From positions 1 to 64,000 of the forward strand of contig JADDOH010014843.1 of the NCBI GenBank assembly GCA_016648135.1: a DNA stretch of 64,000 bases, read 5' to 3'. A model generated the notes under the pieces. That model saw only the letters and a list, made by a program, of their open reading frames with translations, had not been told where the DNA came from and did no database searches. Positions 41,026-51,289 of the stretch are shown here, piece by piece. A program made the translations under genes and the position numbers. This DNA is from Agrypnia vestita (Eukaryota; Arthropoda; Insecta; Trichoptera; Phryganeidae). Numbering within the stretch: the first letter of the stretch is position 1; every line of letters begins with the position of its first letter.

Positions 41026-41712
41026 AAACCCATAAAAAACAAGTTTTTATTATACTCCCTTTCTCGTGGAAACAGGTTTCGCGTCTACTCGAAAATTAAA
41101 CAATATATAAATCGTTAAACACAAAATTATACTATAATTATTAAAAAAAATTGATAGAAAATTAGATCATTTTTATCGTCGCCACGAGTTAGCTTACAAA
41201 GTTTCAGCTCGATTGGATCACGATAAAAGGGTTAAAAATCGATCCAAAGTTTTTTCGTCAGACAAGCAAGCAAGCAGACGCTACGAGTTAAAATAAAGGA
41301 AGTAAAAAAGTAACCCATAAAAAACAAGTTTTTATTATACTCCCTTTCTCATTTACCTACTAGTGGAAACTGGTTTCCCGCTTAACCTGCCCGTTGGGCT
41401 TCGGTCGGGCGACGCTACGAAAGGCAGTAATAAAAAATTTCCAAAAATCAAAAATTATACTATAATCAGGTTTGCGTCTACCAGACCCGTTGAAATATTT
41501 TCATACAACTTAATAATTTGTATGAAAAAACCATTCAAAATTTGTAAAATCCAAATTTTTTTTTTTTAATGAAAATTTGATAGATCTTCTTGATCGTCGC
41601 CACGAGTCTGCTTGCAAAGTTTCAGCTCGATTGGATCACGGGAAAAGGGTTAAAAATCGATCCAAACCTTTTTCGTCAGACATGCAAGCAAGCAAGCAGA
41701 CGCTACGAGTAA
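41026..41712. repeat. two tandem copies of CTCCCTTTCTC repeat
   Basis: Units at 41026-41310 and 41317-41712 each begin ACCCATAAAAAACAAGTTTT and end near CAGACGCTACGAG. The second is longer and has a GC-richer insert (41370-41430). Same family as 23095 and 53815. Confidence 0.7.
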
Positions 41713-42112
41713 AAATATGATATTCGGACCAGCCTAACATGCTATTTAACATGTGTAAAATCTTGCCGATACAAAAACAACTTCATTGCGAGCAGCAACT
41801 GGAAAAATACGCGAAGGACTGATTTAAAACACAAATACAACACGGATATAAGAGTAAACATGGTTTTATCATGTCATGTTCTCCAAAATGGATGGAATAA
41901 AACTACTATCACGACCACAGACTCCATCCTAGGAAACGAGTATGCACAAATTGCAGATATTCTCAACATTGACTTATGTCGTTACCGAAATCTCCTTAAT
42001 CGTTAACTTATGTCGTTACCGAAATCACTTTACCGTTAATTTTTTTGATTGAACTTTGTTAATACATATATGAATACATATCTTTGTTCTTACTAATACA
42101 CACTTAATAATT
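41713..42112. other. no gene seen; short direct repeat
   Basis: TTATGTCGTTACCGAAATC occurs twice (41976-41994 and 42007-42025). Otherwise no coding signal. Confidence 0.45.
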
Positions 42113-43215
42113 GAAGACCCCATGGCAAGAAGTTGTTAACTAACATTCAAGTCATTTTGAGATAATTGGACATTTGCATTTCGCCTTTGAAAAATATGTT
42201 TCATTACTAATTCAAGATTAATTGTATTTTTTATGTCACTAAAATATCAATAAAGTATTAACAAAGTAAAAAAATAAACATATTTTCCCTAAAAAATGTA
42301 GTTAACAACCATTTTTTCGCCTCCGGAACTCATTTATTTAATAGAATGACACCTTTTTAAAATTGGTAAAACACGAACATCAAACAATCCTTCAAATGCT
42401 ATCCGTTTTTACCATCCATTATCCGAAATTACAAAATACCTGGCATGTTTATTAATAATACAAAACATGGTATGTAGCATTTAAAATTGTTGCAAAATAA
42501 TATATAAGTACATATTATAATAGTCTTCAAATAAAAACAAATATATGACAGTACTGCCAGAGTAAAATTTATGTTAACCATAAATATTTCTATCAAATTA
42601 AAAGGCGTGTTAATTTCAGAATGATGGCATGAACATGTTATTATTGAAGATAACTGATCTTCCCATTAGTAACTGATTTGATTTTTATGAAAAGGTGTAG
42701 TTAACATGTTCATCCCTATGATTTGAACATGTTCTAATTATTTTTAAGTTCTGATCTTATTTCCAATGGAAAGAGCGTACATTCAGTTCAGTTTCAATTT
42801 CAGTGCCGATAAATCGGCGTTTATTAGCTCAATAACTTTTATAACAGCTTGCATCAACATAATTAATGTTAAGAATATTTACAGAATTTATAAATAAGAT
42901 AGCAACAAATACAATATACAATTTTTTGTATGCAGGCCTTTACCGTTACCTACCTCGTTAGGTACATAAAAATACCTGTTCTGAGGTAAGTAGCCATTCC
43001 ATTCATTGAGACTCCATTTAAATATTTAATTTCATGGTTATGTAATTAGAATAATAAAAGAAAAATAAAGTAAAGTAATTTAGAGTAAAAAGTATATAAA
43101 GTAAATAAGAAATAAAGTAAATAAGAATAAAAATATAACATTATTTAGTTAAGACGGCTTATTAACTCATTTTTGACAAAAATGTTAGTTAACAACTTCT
43201 TGCCATGGGGTCTTC
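42113..43215. mobile_element. 1.1-kb nonautonomous DNA transposon with 35-bp TIRs
   Basis: Begins GAAGACCCCATGGCAAGAAG and ends with its reverse complement, the match extending to about 35 bases (through GTTAACTAACAT). AATT flanks both ends (42109-42112, 43216-43219), either a 4-bp duplication or part of the TIR. No ORF inside. One lone end lies at 50558-50615. Confidence 0.82.
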
Positions 43216-43396
43216 AATTGTCTTTACTTAATTTGTGATTTATGTACTTGTACAGATAGATATTGTGTTGTAAATTTCATATGTATGTAGATATGTATGT
43301 ATGTATATGCATACATTTTTAAACGATCATGTAAGCAGATATTATTCACATTTATAATGTACACTGTTATCTTATGCTGTGTTAAAAGAACCTCCG

Positions 43397-43610
43397 TTAC
43401 TCAAATATCACCAGCGAAGGTCCACGTTTTTCCACATTTTGATTACTGCAATGTAATTTTACGGTGTCTTGACGCTCCAGCGCGACCACGTGTTGCGCAA
43501 AACGCCGAATCGTGCAACACGTTACGTCGCCAACCTTAAGCCCCTCGATCACGTTTCCACTAATTACGAAAACCTGCCAATTGGCCAATCAGCGTAGCCA
43601 TTCTATCCTC
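43397..43610 (+). pseudogene. Jockey/CR1-like RT fragment
   Basis: Plus strand: VFPHFDYCNVILRCLD, then QNAESCNTLRRQP and a stop. P-x-F-D-Y-C-x-V-I is a conserved block just downstream of the RT in Jockey/CR1-like elements. The rest is decayed. Confidence 0.55.
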
Positions 43611-43615
43611 CGTTT

Positions 43616-44314
43616 AGCTACAGATACACATGCTTATTTAGTGGCACGTGAGCATGCGCAGTATCGACCTTCTTTAGGCCTTGCTTATTAGTGGCATGTG
43701 TGTACGCACATTGCTAGTAATGAGCATGCCACTGTCATTCACCATAGAGAAGGGGTATTTTTGGAGCATGTGTGAACAGGCTTGCTTATTATGAGCATGC
43801 TTATGTCATTCGCGGCTAGTATTATCAATGCGATCTTCTCAGTCCGCGACAGATGAAACAAATGTGGCGCGTTGGGGAGATGATAAAACATTACTTTTCG
43901 TGACTTATTATAGGAATCACGAATGTCTGTGGAATACTCGGTCACCGTTGTGTAAAAATAATATAGTGAGAAATAATGTTTATGAAACTTTATTAATAGG
44001 CATGAATGATTCAAATCTTACAATAAAAATTATAAAAACTAAAATCAAAAATGTGCGGATGGAAACTCGGGAACTTTTTTGATTTATTGGTTCACTTGAA
44101 TTTTCTATTTCAGTTTGCAAAGTTTCCATTTTGAACAAGAGCGTCTCTATCCTATGACAAGAGCATGCCACTAATAAGCATGTTTGTTTGATTGTTAGCT
44201 TTGGGCATGCTTATTTATGAGCATGCCACTAATAAGCATGCCAGTAATAAGCAAGTGTGTACAGTTGTTAGTTAGGGCATGCTTATTACTAAATAAGCAT
44301 GTGTATCTGTACCT
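43616..44314 (+). mobile_element. Harbinger-like MITE with MADF remnant, copy 2
   Basis: Left end AGCTACAGATACACATGC and right end GCATGTGTATCTGTACCT are inverted. The flanks are TTT and TTA, consistent with a 3-bp TWA duplication with one change. Many GCATGC subterminal repeats. Contains the plus-strand MADF-like block at 43828. Confidence 0.82.
43828..44082 (+). pseudogene. MADF-domain coding remnant inside MITE
   Basis: 84-codon frame, best preserved of the three: MRSSQSATDETNVARWGDD, then LLFVTYYRNHECLWNTRSP and LCKNNIVRNNVYETLLI. The spacing from the hydrophobic start through ECLWNT to the basic residues and aromatic Y-E matches the first helices of a MADF domain. The downstream half of the domain is absent. 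Related frames are at 7481-7705 and 47905-48099 on the minus strand. Confidence 0.62.
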
Positions 44315-44384
44315 TTACCCTCGCCATCTATCTTATCAAACCAACCGGGGTGACTAAAATTTTGGTAGAGGTCGGATGATAGTA

Positions 44385-44780
44385 GGAAATGATTAATTAT
44401 TAAAATAAAACACAAATCACATTGTTTTCACCACTTTATTAGATGTTAATTAATTCAAAAATGTTAATATTAATTCAATTTTAAAAAAGACAAAATTTTT
44501 GCATAACCCAATATTGAATATTTTTCCACTTTACATTACATTACATACATTACTTTACATCCTCTCCAGATGTCCCATAATAATTATCACCGCTGACCCC
44601 CCCCCCCTCATCCATCCCTTCACCGTAACACATTTGCATGGTTTACTTTTTCAATTTTAGTACACCAATAATCCTGAAGAAGGGAACGCTGTTCTCGAAA
44701 CATGTAGATTGTTTAATCTAATAAAAGTGGTGTAAACAAAGTGATTTGTGTTTTATTTTAATAATAATTTAACCACAAAG
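44385..44780. mobile_element. Penelope-type foldback fragment
   Basis: Inverted arms at 44391-44447 and 44716-44775 share GATTTGTGTTTTATTTTAAT and the TAATAAAAGTGGTG segment. A hammerhead-like core precedes the right arm. Confidence 0.68.
44667..44713 (+). ncRNA. hammerhead-like ribozyme core (best example)
   Basis: AATAATC (44667-44673), CTGAAGA (44674-44680), one unpaired base, stem II GGGAAC/GTTCTC with loop GCT and one G-U pair, GAA, palindrome ACATGT (44700-44705), A, then GATTGTT (44707-44713). Stem I has seven pairs with one G-U. The predicted cut would be after A44706. Confidence 0.7.
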
Positions 44781-44879
44781 TTCAAGCCTTCATACAGAAG
44801 AAAAAATATTCTTCGAACAGTCGATTAATTATTGTCACGATTATCTAAATTTTTGATTCGCACTAGGTATATCTGGACA

Positions 44880-45240
44880 CTTGTCCGTAAAACACTTTAT
44901 CATGCTGTTTCTATCGCATCGATCACTTTCGAGAATATTCCGCTCAAATTTCTTCAATATACTTAGCCCGATATCTGTGCATTGGTTTTCAATGCTCTAG
45001 TCACACTGCTCTCGCTACGGTTTATCGCTGGTAATACGCGTTTCTGTGTCGCACCTGCCAAACATCAATTAATTACTATTCTGCGTGGCACTCGCTTCGC
45101 CTTTTTATACAAAATTTATTTCACATTTCTGGCGGTTACTCGACTTTTCCGATGGTCACGAGAATGTTCTAATCGATTGTTCCAGAGATTGTTCGATTGT
45201 ACGTATTTCCCGTCGATTCTATCACCCTTTTTTTGGCACT
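44880..45240 (-). promoter_or_regulatory. repeat with heat-shock-promoter-like layout
   Basis: On the minus strand a heat-shock half array (AGAACATTCT, 45170-45161) lies 52 bases upstream of TATAAAAAGG (45109 downward), followed by a leader and a further perfect three-unit heat-shock element at 44941-44927. Part of it recurs at 1305-1600. Whether it is a captured hsp promoter or a transposon promoter cannot be told from the sequence. Confidence 0.5.
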
Positions 45241-45399
45241 TATTAAGGTGTATATTTACCTATTATTTAATTGTAATTGTCCGGTCCATTCCTGTAATAA
45301 TGAATTTTCACAAAGTTACATAGAAAAAATTCAAATTGTTACAAGAATCACTGTTTATGTAAAACAGTTTTACTCATTGTTACCCCGCGAAACGATCCA

Positions 45400-45900
45400 T
45401 CGCCACTAAATTTCCGAGCGCCGAATTCCCGCGCGGGAGCGATTCAAAAAGCGCAAAAGTGTACGGCCCGCCTACGGCCGCAGTATTTGTACGATATTTG
45501 AAAGATTACTAATCAATGCCGAGCCTGTGTCGGCGGCTCAGCAGACGCGATGAAATGTTGACGTGTCAATTGGATCCAGATTGAGTTCTTCGTTTTGATT
45601 GCCGCCTGGAGACCAGCCGACACGCGACCATTGTTGTGTGACAAAACCGTAACGCGATTGTTGCGTTGCGTCACACACCACACCGCACTGCTCGCAGCAT
45701 TGCTCGACAGCTGTTTTTAATTCAGCTCGGAGAAAGTGCTCGGATATTATTTCACGATCGCTTCTCGTGGATTATTTGCGGTGTTTTGTTATTATATTCA
45801 CGTGCCGCGAAGTGTTCGCTATTGTGTATTTATATTTTAAATCGTTTATATTAATTAATTAAGGATAAATTATAGAAGTCTCGCAGAGTCGATGCTGTTT
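45400..45900. other. GC-rich stretch, no gene identified
   Basis: CpG-rich from 45410 to about 45720, then AT-rich. No clear TATA/Inr pair. It may be a 5' region of a host gene or of a transposon; no protein supports either. Confidence 0.25.
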
Positions 45901-46029
45901 ATATGAATTCCAGGAAGATACTGACTAAGGGGCAGACAGACAAATAAATTATTATATTTAGACGTAACTAATTAATTTTTTTTACATGTATGAATTAAAG
46001 TTTTTAATATATATGTGTATATGGGTGTA

Positions 46030-46560
46030 CCAGACCTAGCAGCAGAAACTTGTTTGGTAGTTTCCTGCCAATTTTTCGAGTCTAAAATGTTCTGGCAACT
46101 GTGACCTCATATCAATAGTTAAGGAGATATGCGACATCAAAGTTAGCATTTTTTTTTCAATATTTCTGACTCATTTTTTGCAAAGCGTTGGATTGTCATT
46201 ACAGTAACTTATATCTAATATGAAAAATTCATTATCTTTAATACAAGTTGAACAAAATGGTAAAAACCTTCCAATTTCCAATTGGAAAACATTCCAATTG
46301 GAATTTTTTCAGGGTTTTTATCATTGTATTTAACTTGTATTTAAACAAATGAATTTTTCGTAATCGATGTGAGTTACTGTAATGATAGTCCAACGTTTTA
46401 CAAAGTAAAAGTCAGAAATATTGAAAAAAATGCAAACTTTGATGTCGCATATCTCCATAACTATTGATATTAGGTCATGATAGCTTGAACATTTTCGACT
46501 TATATAATCAAGGCAGAAATATAGTTCTGCGAGGTTATTAATGTTTTACAAATAACCCTG
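46030..46560. mobile_element. foldback MITE with altered left end
   Basis: The arms match 34641-35159 and the right end is intact (AAATAACCCTG then TATA). The left terminal 45 bases do not match the family, so that end has been replaced or lost. The right flank expands into a TA microsatellite. Confidence 0.75.
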
Positions 46561-46593
<33 letters not shown>

Positions 46594-46612
46594 TATACAC
46601 ACACACACATAA
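46561..46612. repeat. (TA)n then (CA)n microsatellite
   Basis: Alternating TA run followed by ACACACACAC, directly at the TATA target of the foldback MITE. Confidence 0.85.
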
Positions 46613-46649
46613 CACACTTTAAATATATGTTACTAACTGCTTTGTGGGG

Positions 46650-47055
46650 GGAAACAAAGGTTCGATTCGAACGATGTAGATTTACATCGAAAATATATCA
46701 GGGGCTAGGGAAAGGGTAAATGTGAAGGGAGGAAATGTCACCTATGTTACCCGGCGGGTCCTAAAGAATAAATTTTCAAATTTTGAGTCCGAGCGGTTGA
46801 ACGGTACAGATTTGCATCGAAAATATGTCAGGGGGAGGGGAAGGGGTATAATAATAGGGAGGGAATGTCGCCTATGTTACCCACCGAGTCCTAAAAATAA
46901 GTTTCCAAATTTTGAGTCCGATCTGTCGAACGGTACAGATTTACATCGAAAATATATCTGGGGGAGGGGAAGGGGTAAAAGAATAGGGGGGAAATGTCGC
47001 CTATGTTACCCGCCGGGTCCTCAAGCATAAGTACGCAAGATTTGAATAGAATCAG
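46650..47055 (+). repeat. ~120-bp tandem repeat, three units
   Basis: Each unit has CGGTACAGATTTACATCGAAA, a G-rich AGGGGAAGGGG block, and CGCCTATGTTACCC. Starts near 46665, 46797 and 46920. An open frame (46722-47030) runs through and is therefore itself repetitive (KNKFSNFES and LCYPPSPKN twice). Single reverse copies are at 6890 and 13600. Confidence 0.82.
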
Positions 47056-47536
47056 ACAAACGGTGTAGATTTGTATAGCGAACAGACAGACAAACGTTGT
47101 GTTTTATAGGTACCTATAGATATATCAAATAAATTGAAAATTGAAATACTTGTATAGGTTTCGCTTAGCACTGTCATGTGTCACAAGGTATTTTTTTTAA
47201 ATTAATATACCTCTTGCAGTGTTCCACCAAGTAGACAACGCAATTTCATAAATCCGCCGATAAGCGGAGTATACAATGGACATTCCCCTTCACGATAATC
47301 GCCGAACTACTCGGTCGCTTCCTCATTGCTCAAGATAAGACGAGGTGTACGGGTTGTCTAAAAAACTGCACGCTTCGCATGCAGGTACCCTTGACGGCAT
47401 TGAACTGAAACAATATATTAGTTGGCCTACGATAAAAATGCTAATGCCTTCGTCAGACGCCGAAGAATCTATCGAGGCCTTTCGAGAATGTTCGATAGGT
47501 CCGGCAAGTACCAAAGTCGTTGTATTTCAATCGATC
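47056..47536. other. no gene seen
   Basis: Two overlapping open frames on opposite strands (47323-47514 and 47345-47539) are mirror frames of one sequence. Not recognised. Confidence 0.25.
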
Positions 47537-48346
47537 TAAAGGTACAGATACTCATGCTTATTTTTAGCATGCTCATTAGCATGCTCAAAACTTGCGTGTT
47601 CTGACAACTGTACACACTTGCTCATTACTAGCATGCTGCTCAAAGCTAACAATCAAACACACATGCTCATTAGTGGCTAGCTCTTGTCATAGAATAGAGA
47701 GGAACTCTAATAGAAAATTCAATTGAACAAATAAATCGAAACAGTTCCTGGGTTTAATCAAACACACACGCTCATTACTGGCATGCTCTTGTCATGGAAT
47801 AGGGACGCTCTTGTTCAAAATGGAAACTGCAAACTGAAATAGAAAATTCAAGTGAACCAATAAATTGAAAATAGTTCCCGAGTTTCCATCCTCACATTTT
47901 ATAATTATTGTTTTTTTTTATTATACAATATCAATGTAAGATTTGAAACATTATTTCTTGCAATATTATTTTTACACAGCGGTGACCGAGTATTCCACAG
48001 AGATTCGTGATTCCTATAATAAGTCACGAAAGGTAATGTTTTATCAACTCCCCAACGCGCCATATTTGTTTCATCTGTCGCGGACTGAGAAGATCGCATT
48101 GATAATCGATACTAGCCGCGAATGACATAAACATGCTCACATATGCTCAAAAGATACCCCTTTTCATGGTGAACGACATTAGCATGTGATAAATCAACCG
48201 GCGGTTGATTTTTGAGCGTGCCACTAATGAGCATGCTCATTACCAGCAATGTGCGTACACACATGCCACTAATAAGCAAGGGCTAAAGAAGGTCAATACT
48301 GCGCATGCTCACGTGCCACTAATAAGCATGTGTATCAGTACCTTAA
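47537..48346. mobile_element. Harbinger-like MITE with MADF remnant, copy 3 (intact ends)
   Basis: Element 47540-48343 starts AGGTACAGATAC and ends GTATCAGTACCT, flanked by TAA on both sides (47537-47539, 48344-48346), the 3-bp duplication typical of PIF/Harbinger. Dense GCATGC repeats near both ends. An internal partial duplication spans 47650-47880. Confidence 0.88.
47905..48099 (-). pseudogene. MADF-domain coding remnant inside MITE
   Basis: 64-codon minus frame: MRSSQSATDETNMARWGVDK, then FVTYYRNHESLWNTRSP and LCKNNIARNN. The cysteine of HECLW is S here. It ends a few codons later in unrelated residues. Confidence 0.6.
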
Positions 48347-48429
48347 GGGATGCGGATCTTCAATGCTACTGTGAAGTTGATCGCAGTATAAAATTTAAAA
48401 AAACGCCATCTTACAAATGAATCCAACTC

Positions 48430-48700
48430 CTAAACAAGGTTTTTGAGTTATTAAAAAAAGAATTGAAATAATCTTCCATCATTAAAGAAAACACATTATT
48501 ATTGTGAAGTTGCAGTTTCAGAACAAAGTTCTGTGAATTATTACACATATTTTTATTTATCAATTAGAAAAGACAAAGAGAAAAATCAATTTAACGAAAA
48601 AATATTTCTACTGCTACCGGGATTCGAACCAACAGACCTCCATTCTATACGGGGATGGCGCGTTATCCAATTTCGCCACGGTAGTTTGGCAAGTTAACGA
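48430..48700 (-). mobile_element. tRNA-like sequence with repeat body
   Basis: Minus strand 48690-48605: CTACCGTGGCGAAATTGGAT, A-box-like, and a B box GGTTCGAATCCC ending in CGGTAG, so a six-pair acceptor can form. The adjacent 48480-48545 matches the duplicated repeat at 36118-36483. It could be a second SINE family or a tRNA pseudogene. Confidence 0.6.
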
Positions 48701-48779
48701 AAATATTTCGATCTTATATGTAGCCCCTCCCCATCCAATAATACCATACCGTAAGAGGAACTGCACCAACGCGTGAAAC

Positions 48780-49190
48780 ACCATTTTAATAGTATTTTTG
48801 TTTAATATTTAATATTATCATTATATTTCGTCTATTGGCTCACGTCACAAATTTTGTTTTAGATTTTGTGTGAGAAATTTGAATAAAACTAATGTCATTT
48901 TCATTGCCATTGTGTTATTGTTTTGTTTTCAATTTGTGATCCTGTTTGTATATGGGCCTATGACGTACTCGGACGTCCTGCCGATTTGAAGAAATATGTG
49001 ACGTCACCAGCGCACGTCCTTAAACAGATCGAGACAGCAAATCGACGTCTTATATTTCTTCTTGTCTGGTCGTTCCATTAGCATTTCATTTTTATTGAGA
49101 TACTGGGTAATAAGACAAAAACAATACAATAGTTGTATCAAACCCAGCTTAATATCCCGAATACAATTGTCTTTACAACATGCATATACA
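48780..49190. other. no gene seen
   Basis: Nothing recognised; the open minus frame reaching into 49483 reads through a LINE fragment backwards. Confidence 0.3.
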
Positions 49191-49194
49191 GGAT

Positions 49195-49720
49195 TTAACA
49201 GAGCTAGTCCACAATACTTTACAGGTGAATTCCTGCCTTGATTATGAATCGAAAATATTCTAGTAGGTAATGTGGAACAGGTAGATGAGTTTATGTACTT
49301 GGGAAGTACGTCCGATAGAAGAGGGAATGTTGAGAAAGATATCGAAAGGAGAGTGACTGCGGGGAATAAGGTGAACGGTGCTTTGAACGCAATAGTTTCT
49401 AATAGAAATATGTCTACCGAGGCAAAACTAGCGGTACATAATAGAATTCTATTTTCTGAATATTTTCTTTCAATATTTTTCATTTATTTTTTGCAAAACG
49501 TTGGACTATCATTCCAGTAACTTATATCTAATGTTAAAAATTCTTTCCCTTAAATACAAGTAAAATAAAATGATAAAAACCTTCCAATTCCAATTGAATT
49601 TTTTTAGGGATTTTATTTTTTTATTTCACTTCCATTGCAACTAATGAATTTTTCGTAATTGATATAAGTTACTATAATGACACTTCACAGAGCATAATAT
49701 AAATAAAATTAATATTTTTT
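49195..49720. mobile_element. foldback-related MITE split by LINE fragment
   Basis: Left piece (AGAGCTAGTCCACAATACTT to CGAAAATATTCTAG, 49200-49262) and right piece (from TCAATATTTTTCATTTATTT, 49470-49720) belong to the foldback family. A LINE fragment occupies 49263-49452. Confidence 0.7.
49263..49452 (+). pseudogene. GTTA-tail LINE fragment downstream of RT
   Basis: Plus frame: VEQVDEFMYLGSTSDRRGN, VEKDIERRVTAGNKVNGALN and SNRNMSTEAKLAVHNRIL. This is the region between the RT and the YGSE motif, the same as the inverted part at 9379-9560. Both ends are truncated and no tail is present. Confidence 0.78.
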
Positions 49721-50215
49721 AAGTTCCTACTCGTATAAATGATAAAAACATCATTTTTATTCACAAAATTAACAAGCACGTAATAACAACGGAATCAATT
49801 ACGAAGACAATTTCATTATGTACAACATTGCCTAATTCTCAGTTTTAAAAATTAACTTAAATATAAAATAAACAATAGAATAATAGATATACTCTGCCTC
49901 GTTTATTTTTTTTTATTTTCGTCTATAAAGTGTCGTGACAAAGACCTGCCATCCCAATATCGCTATTTTCAGAATAGCGCGGAATAACATCAAGAGCGTA
50001 TTTCCATTCACCGTCGGTACGTCTTTATAAGATGATCGCCGCTAATCTGTCGGATAATCCGGTTGAGCGTTTATTGCTAAATTAGCCCCGCGCTGTTCCC
50101 GTCCAGGGGAGGGGGTAATCCCCCCGACACTTATTTAATCACCGCGACACGTGACCCGGCGCCTGGCACGTGCTCAACCTTTCGTCTCCGGCGCCGGAAA
50201 CTGAATTTCATTTTT
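49721..50215. other. no gene seen
   Basis: AT-rich until 49950, then a GC-richer stretch (50000-50190) without recognised content. Confidence 0.3.
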
Positions 50216-50243
50216 TTTTATTTATTAGAGACACTAACAGCAT
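50216..50243 (-). mobile_element. Jockey/CR1-like 3' tip
   Basis: TTTATTAGAGACACTAACAG matches the 3' end of the element at 37900. Only this tip is seen, and it is the target for the next insertion. Confidence 0.6.
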
Positions 50244-50549
50244 GACTAGCAATGTTGAAGTTTTACGTAGAGCAAATACAAACGGACAGTTACTCAACAT
50301 AGTAAAGCTCCGTAAAATTTCATACTTTGGTCATATAATGAGAGGCGAAAAGTACTCCTTCGTTCAGCTCGTCTTGAAGGGGAAGATTGAGGGTCGCAGA
50401 GGGGTCGGAAGGAGGCGGCATTCCTGGCTTGGAATCATCCGAGAGCGGACCGGGATAAGAAGCGTGGAAGAGCTGGTCCGCACTGCCCTGGACAGGGAAA
50501 CTTTCTCCCAGGTGATCGGGGGGACCCGACAGGGCACATGAAGAAGAAG
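50244..50549 (+). pseudogene. LINE tail insertion with 8-bp target duplication
   Basis: Plus frame: VKLRKISYFGHIMRGEKYSF, KGKIEGRRGVGRRRHSW and EELVRTALDRETFSQVIGG, a C-terminus of an RTE-like non-LTR element with the G-H-I-M-R and G-R-x-R-x-S-W boxes. It stops after RQGT and ends with a GAAGAAGAA tail. AACAGCAT at 50236-50243 and 50550-50557 is the target duplication. A clean 306-bp 5'-truncated insertion with an open frame throughout. Confidence 0.88.
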
Positions 50550-50557
50550 AACAGCAT

Positions 50558-50615
50558 AATAGAAGACCCCATGGCAAGAAGTTGTTAACTAACATTTTTG
50601 TCAAAAATGAGTTAA
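50558..50615. mobile_element. solitary end of the 1.1-kb TIR transposon
   Basis: GAAGACCCCATGGCAAGAAG and on to TTGTCAAAAATGAGTTAATA, matching the right end of 42113-43215 in reverse complement. Confidence 0.75.
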
Positions 50616-50634
50616 TACTTACATATTTACTTAG

Positions 50635-50945
50635 TAAATATTAACCATCACGCCGTTTCCCCGTGGGGGGAGGCAGAGAGGATAGAGCGCCACACTCTTC
50701 TGTCCTGACATACAACTCTCGCCTCATCCGCATTCACACATCTTCGCATGCAAGCTCGCCGGTTGTTGAGGCTTCTAACGGGACCGTCTTCCAGTATCTG
50801 GTTGATCTGGTCGTGCCACGTCTTACGCGGTCGCCCTCTCTTTCTGGCGCCATCAACACTTGCATTATATATATCTTTCTTACCATGCTTTCCTCATTCA
50901 TTCGCTCAACATGCCCAAACCACCTGAGCGACCTGTCAAATACTA
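50635..50945 (-). pseudogene. non-LTR retrotransposon 3' end (GTTA-tail family)
   Basis: Minus strand: ERMNEESMVRKIYNASVDG-like residues, GRPRKTWHDQINQILEDGP, and the RRVWRSILSAYP end, with a short TAAG-type tail near 50625. Homologous to 39497-39780. 5' truncated at about 50940. Confidence 0.8.
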
Positions 50946-51047
50946 GTTATTAAAGAGTTAAGGTTGTCATTACGGTCGTTAGACATATTTAAATGTAACT
51001 GGTTGCGGATATTTTATACGAACCGTGTGTTTTTCCGAGAAGCGATT

Positions 51048-51087
51048 CTCGACGTTTCGTTGAATTCTTATTCAACGTTATCAGGAG
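51048..51087 (-). ncRNA. hammerhead-like ribozyme core (Penelope type)
   Basis: Minus strand: CTC, CTGATAA (51084-51078; one change from CTGATGA), one unpaired base, a long stem II GTTGAATT/AATTCAAC-type, GAA, ACGT, C, then GAG giving a three-pair stem I. The G to A change is at a core position, so activity is doubtful. Confidence 0.5.
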
Positions 51088-51289
51088 GATGCCCTTTACC
51101 CGCGGAGGTAGAGGGCGGACTGATTACTGCTTTCGAGGCCGTAAATTATATGCACTTTGTTGTGTTCACTTCTTCTACAATAGAGGTCGCCAGTGTGCAA
51201 TATGTACTAGTTACGTCGGCGGACTTTACTGCGACGTCTCTCAAGGGTTGAATGAATGTCGTAAGAACAGGGGTTGAATCAATGTCGTA

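Noticed and set aside
43739..44014. 91-codon minus-strand ORF in the MITE
   Set aside because: It is antisense to the MADF-like block, which is the frame conserved between copies.
46650..47055. CRISPR array
   Set aside because: The units are long, without distinct spacers, and the genome is an insect.
48605..48690. functional tRNA gene
   Set aside because: The acceptor pairs over six bases, but the sequence is associated with a repeat body and has a near-copy at 36050. A pseudogene or SINE head is more likely.
49004..49483. 159-codon minus-strand ORF
   Set aside because: Reads antisense through the LINE fragment at 49263-49452 and then into noncoding DNA.
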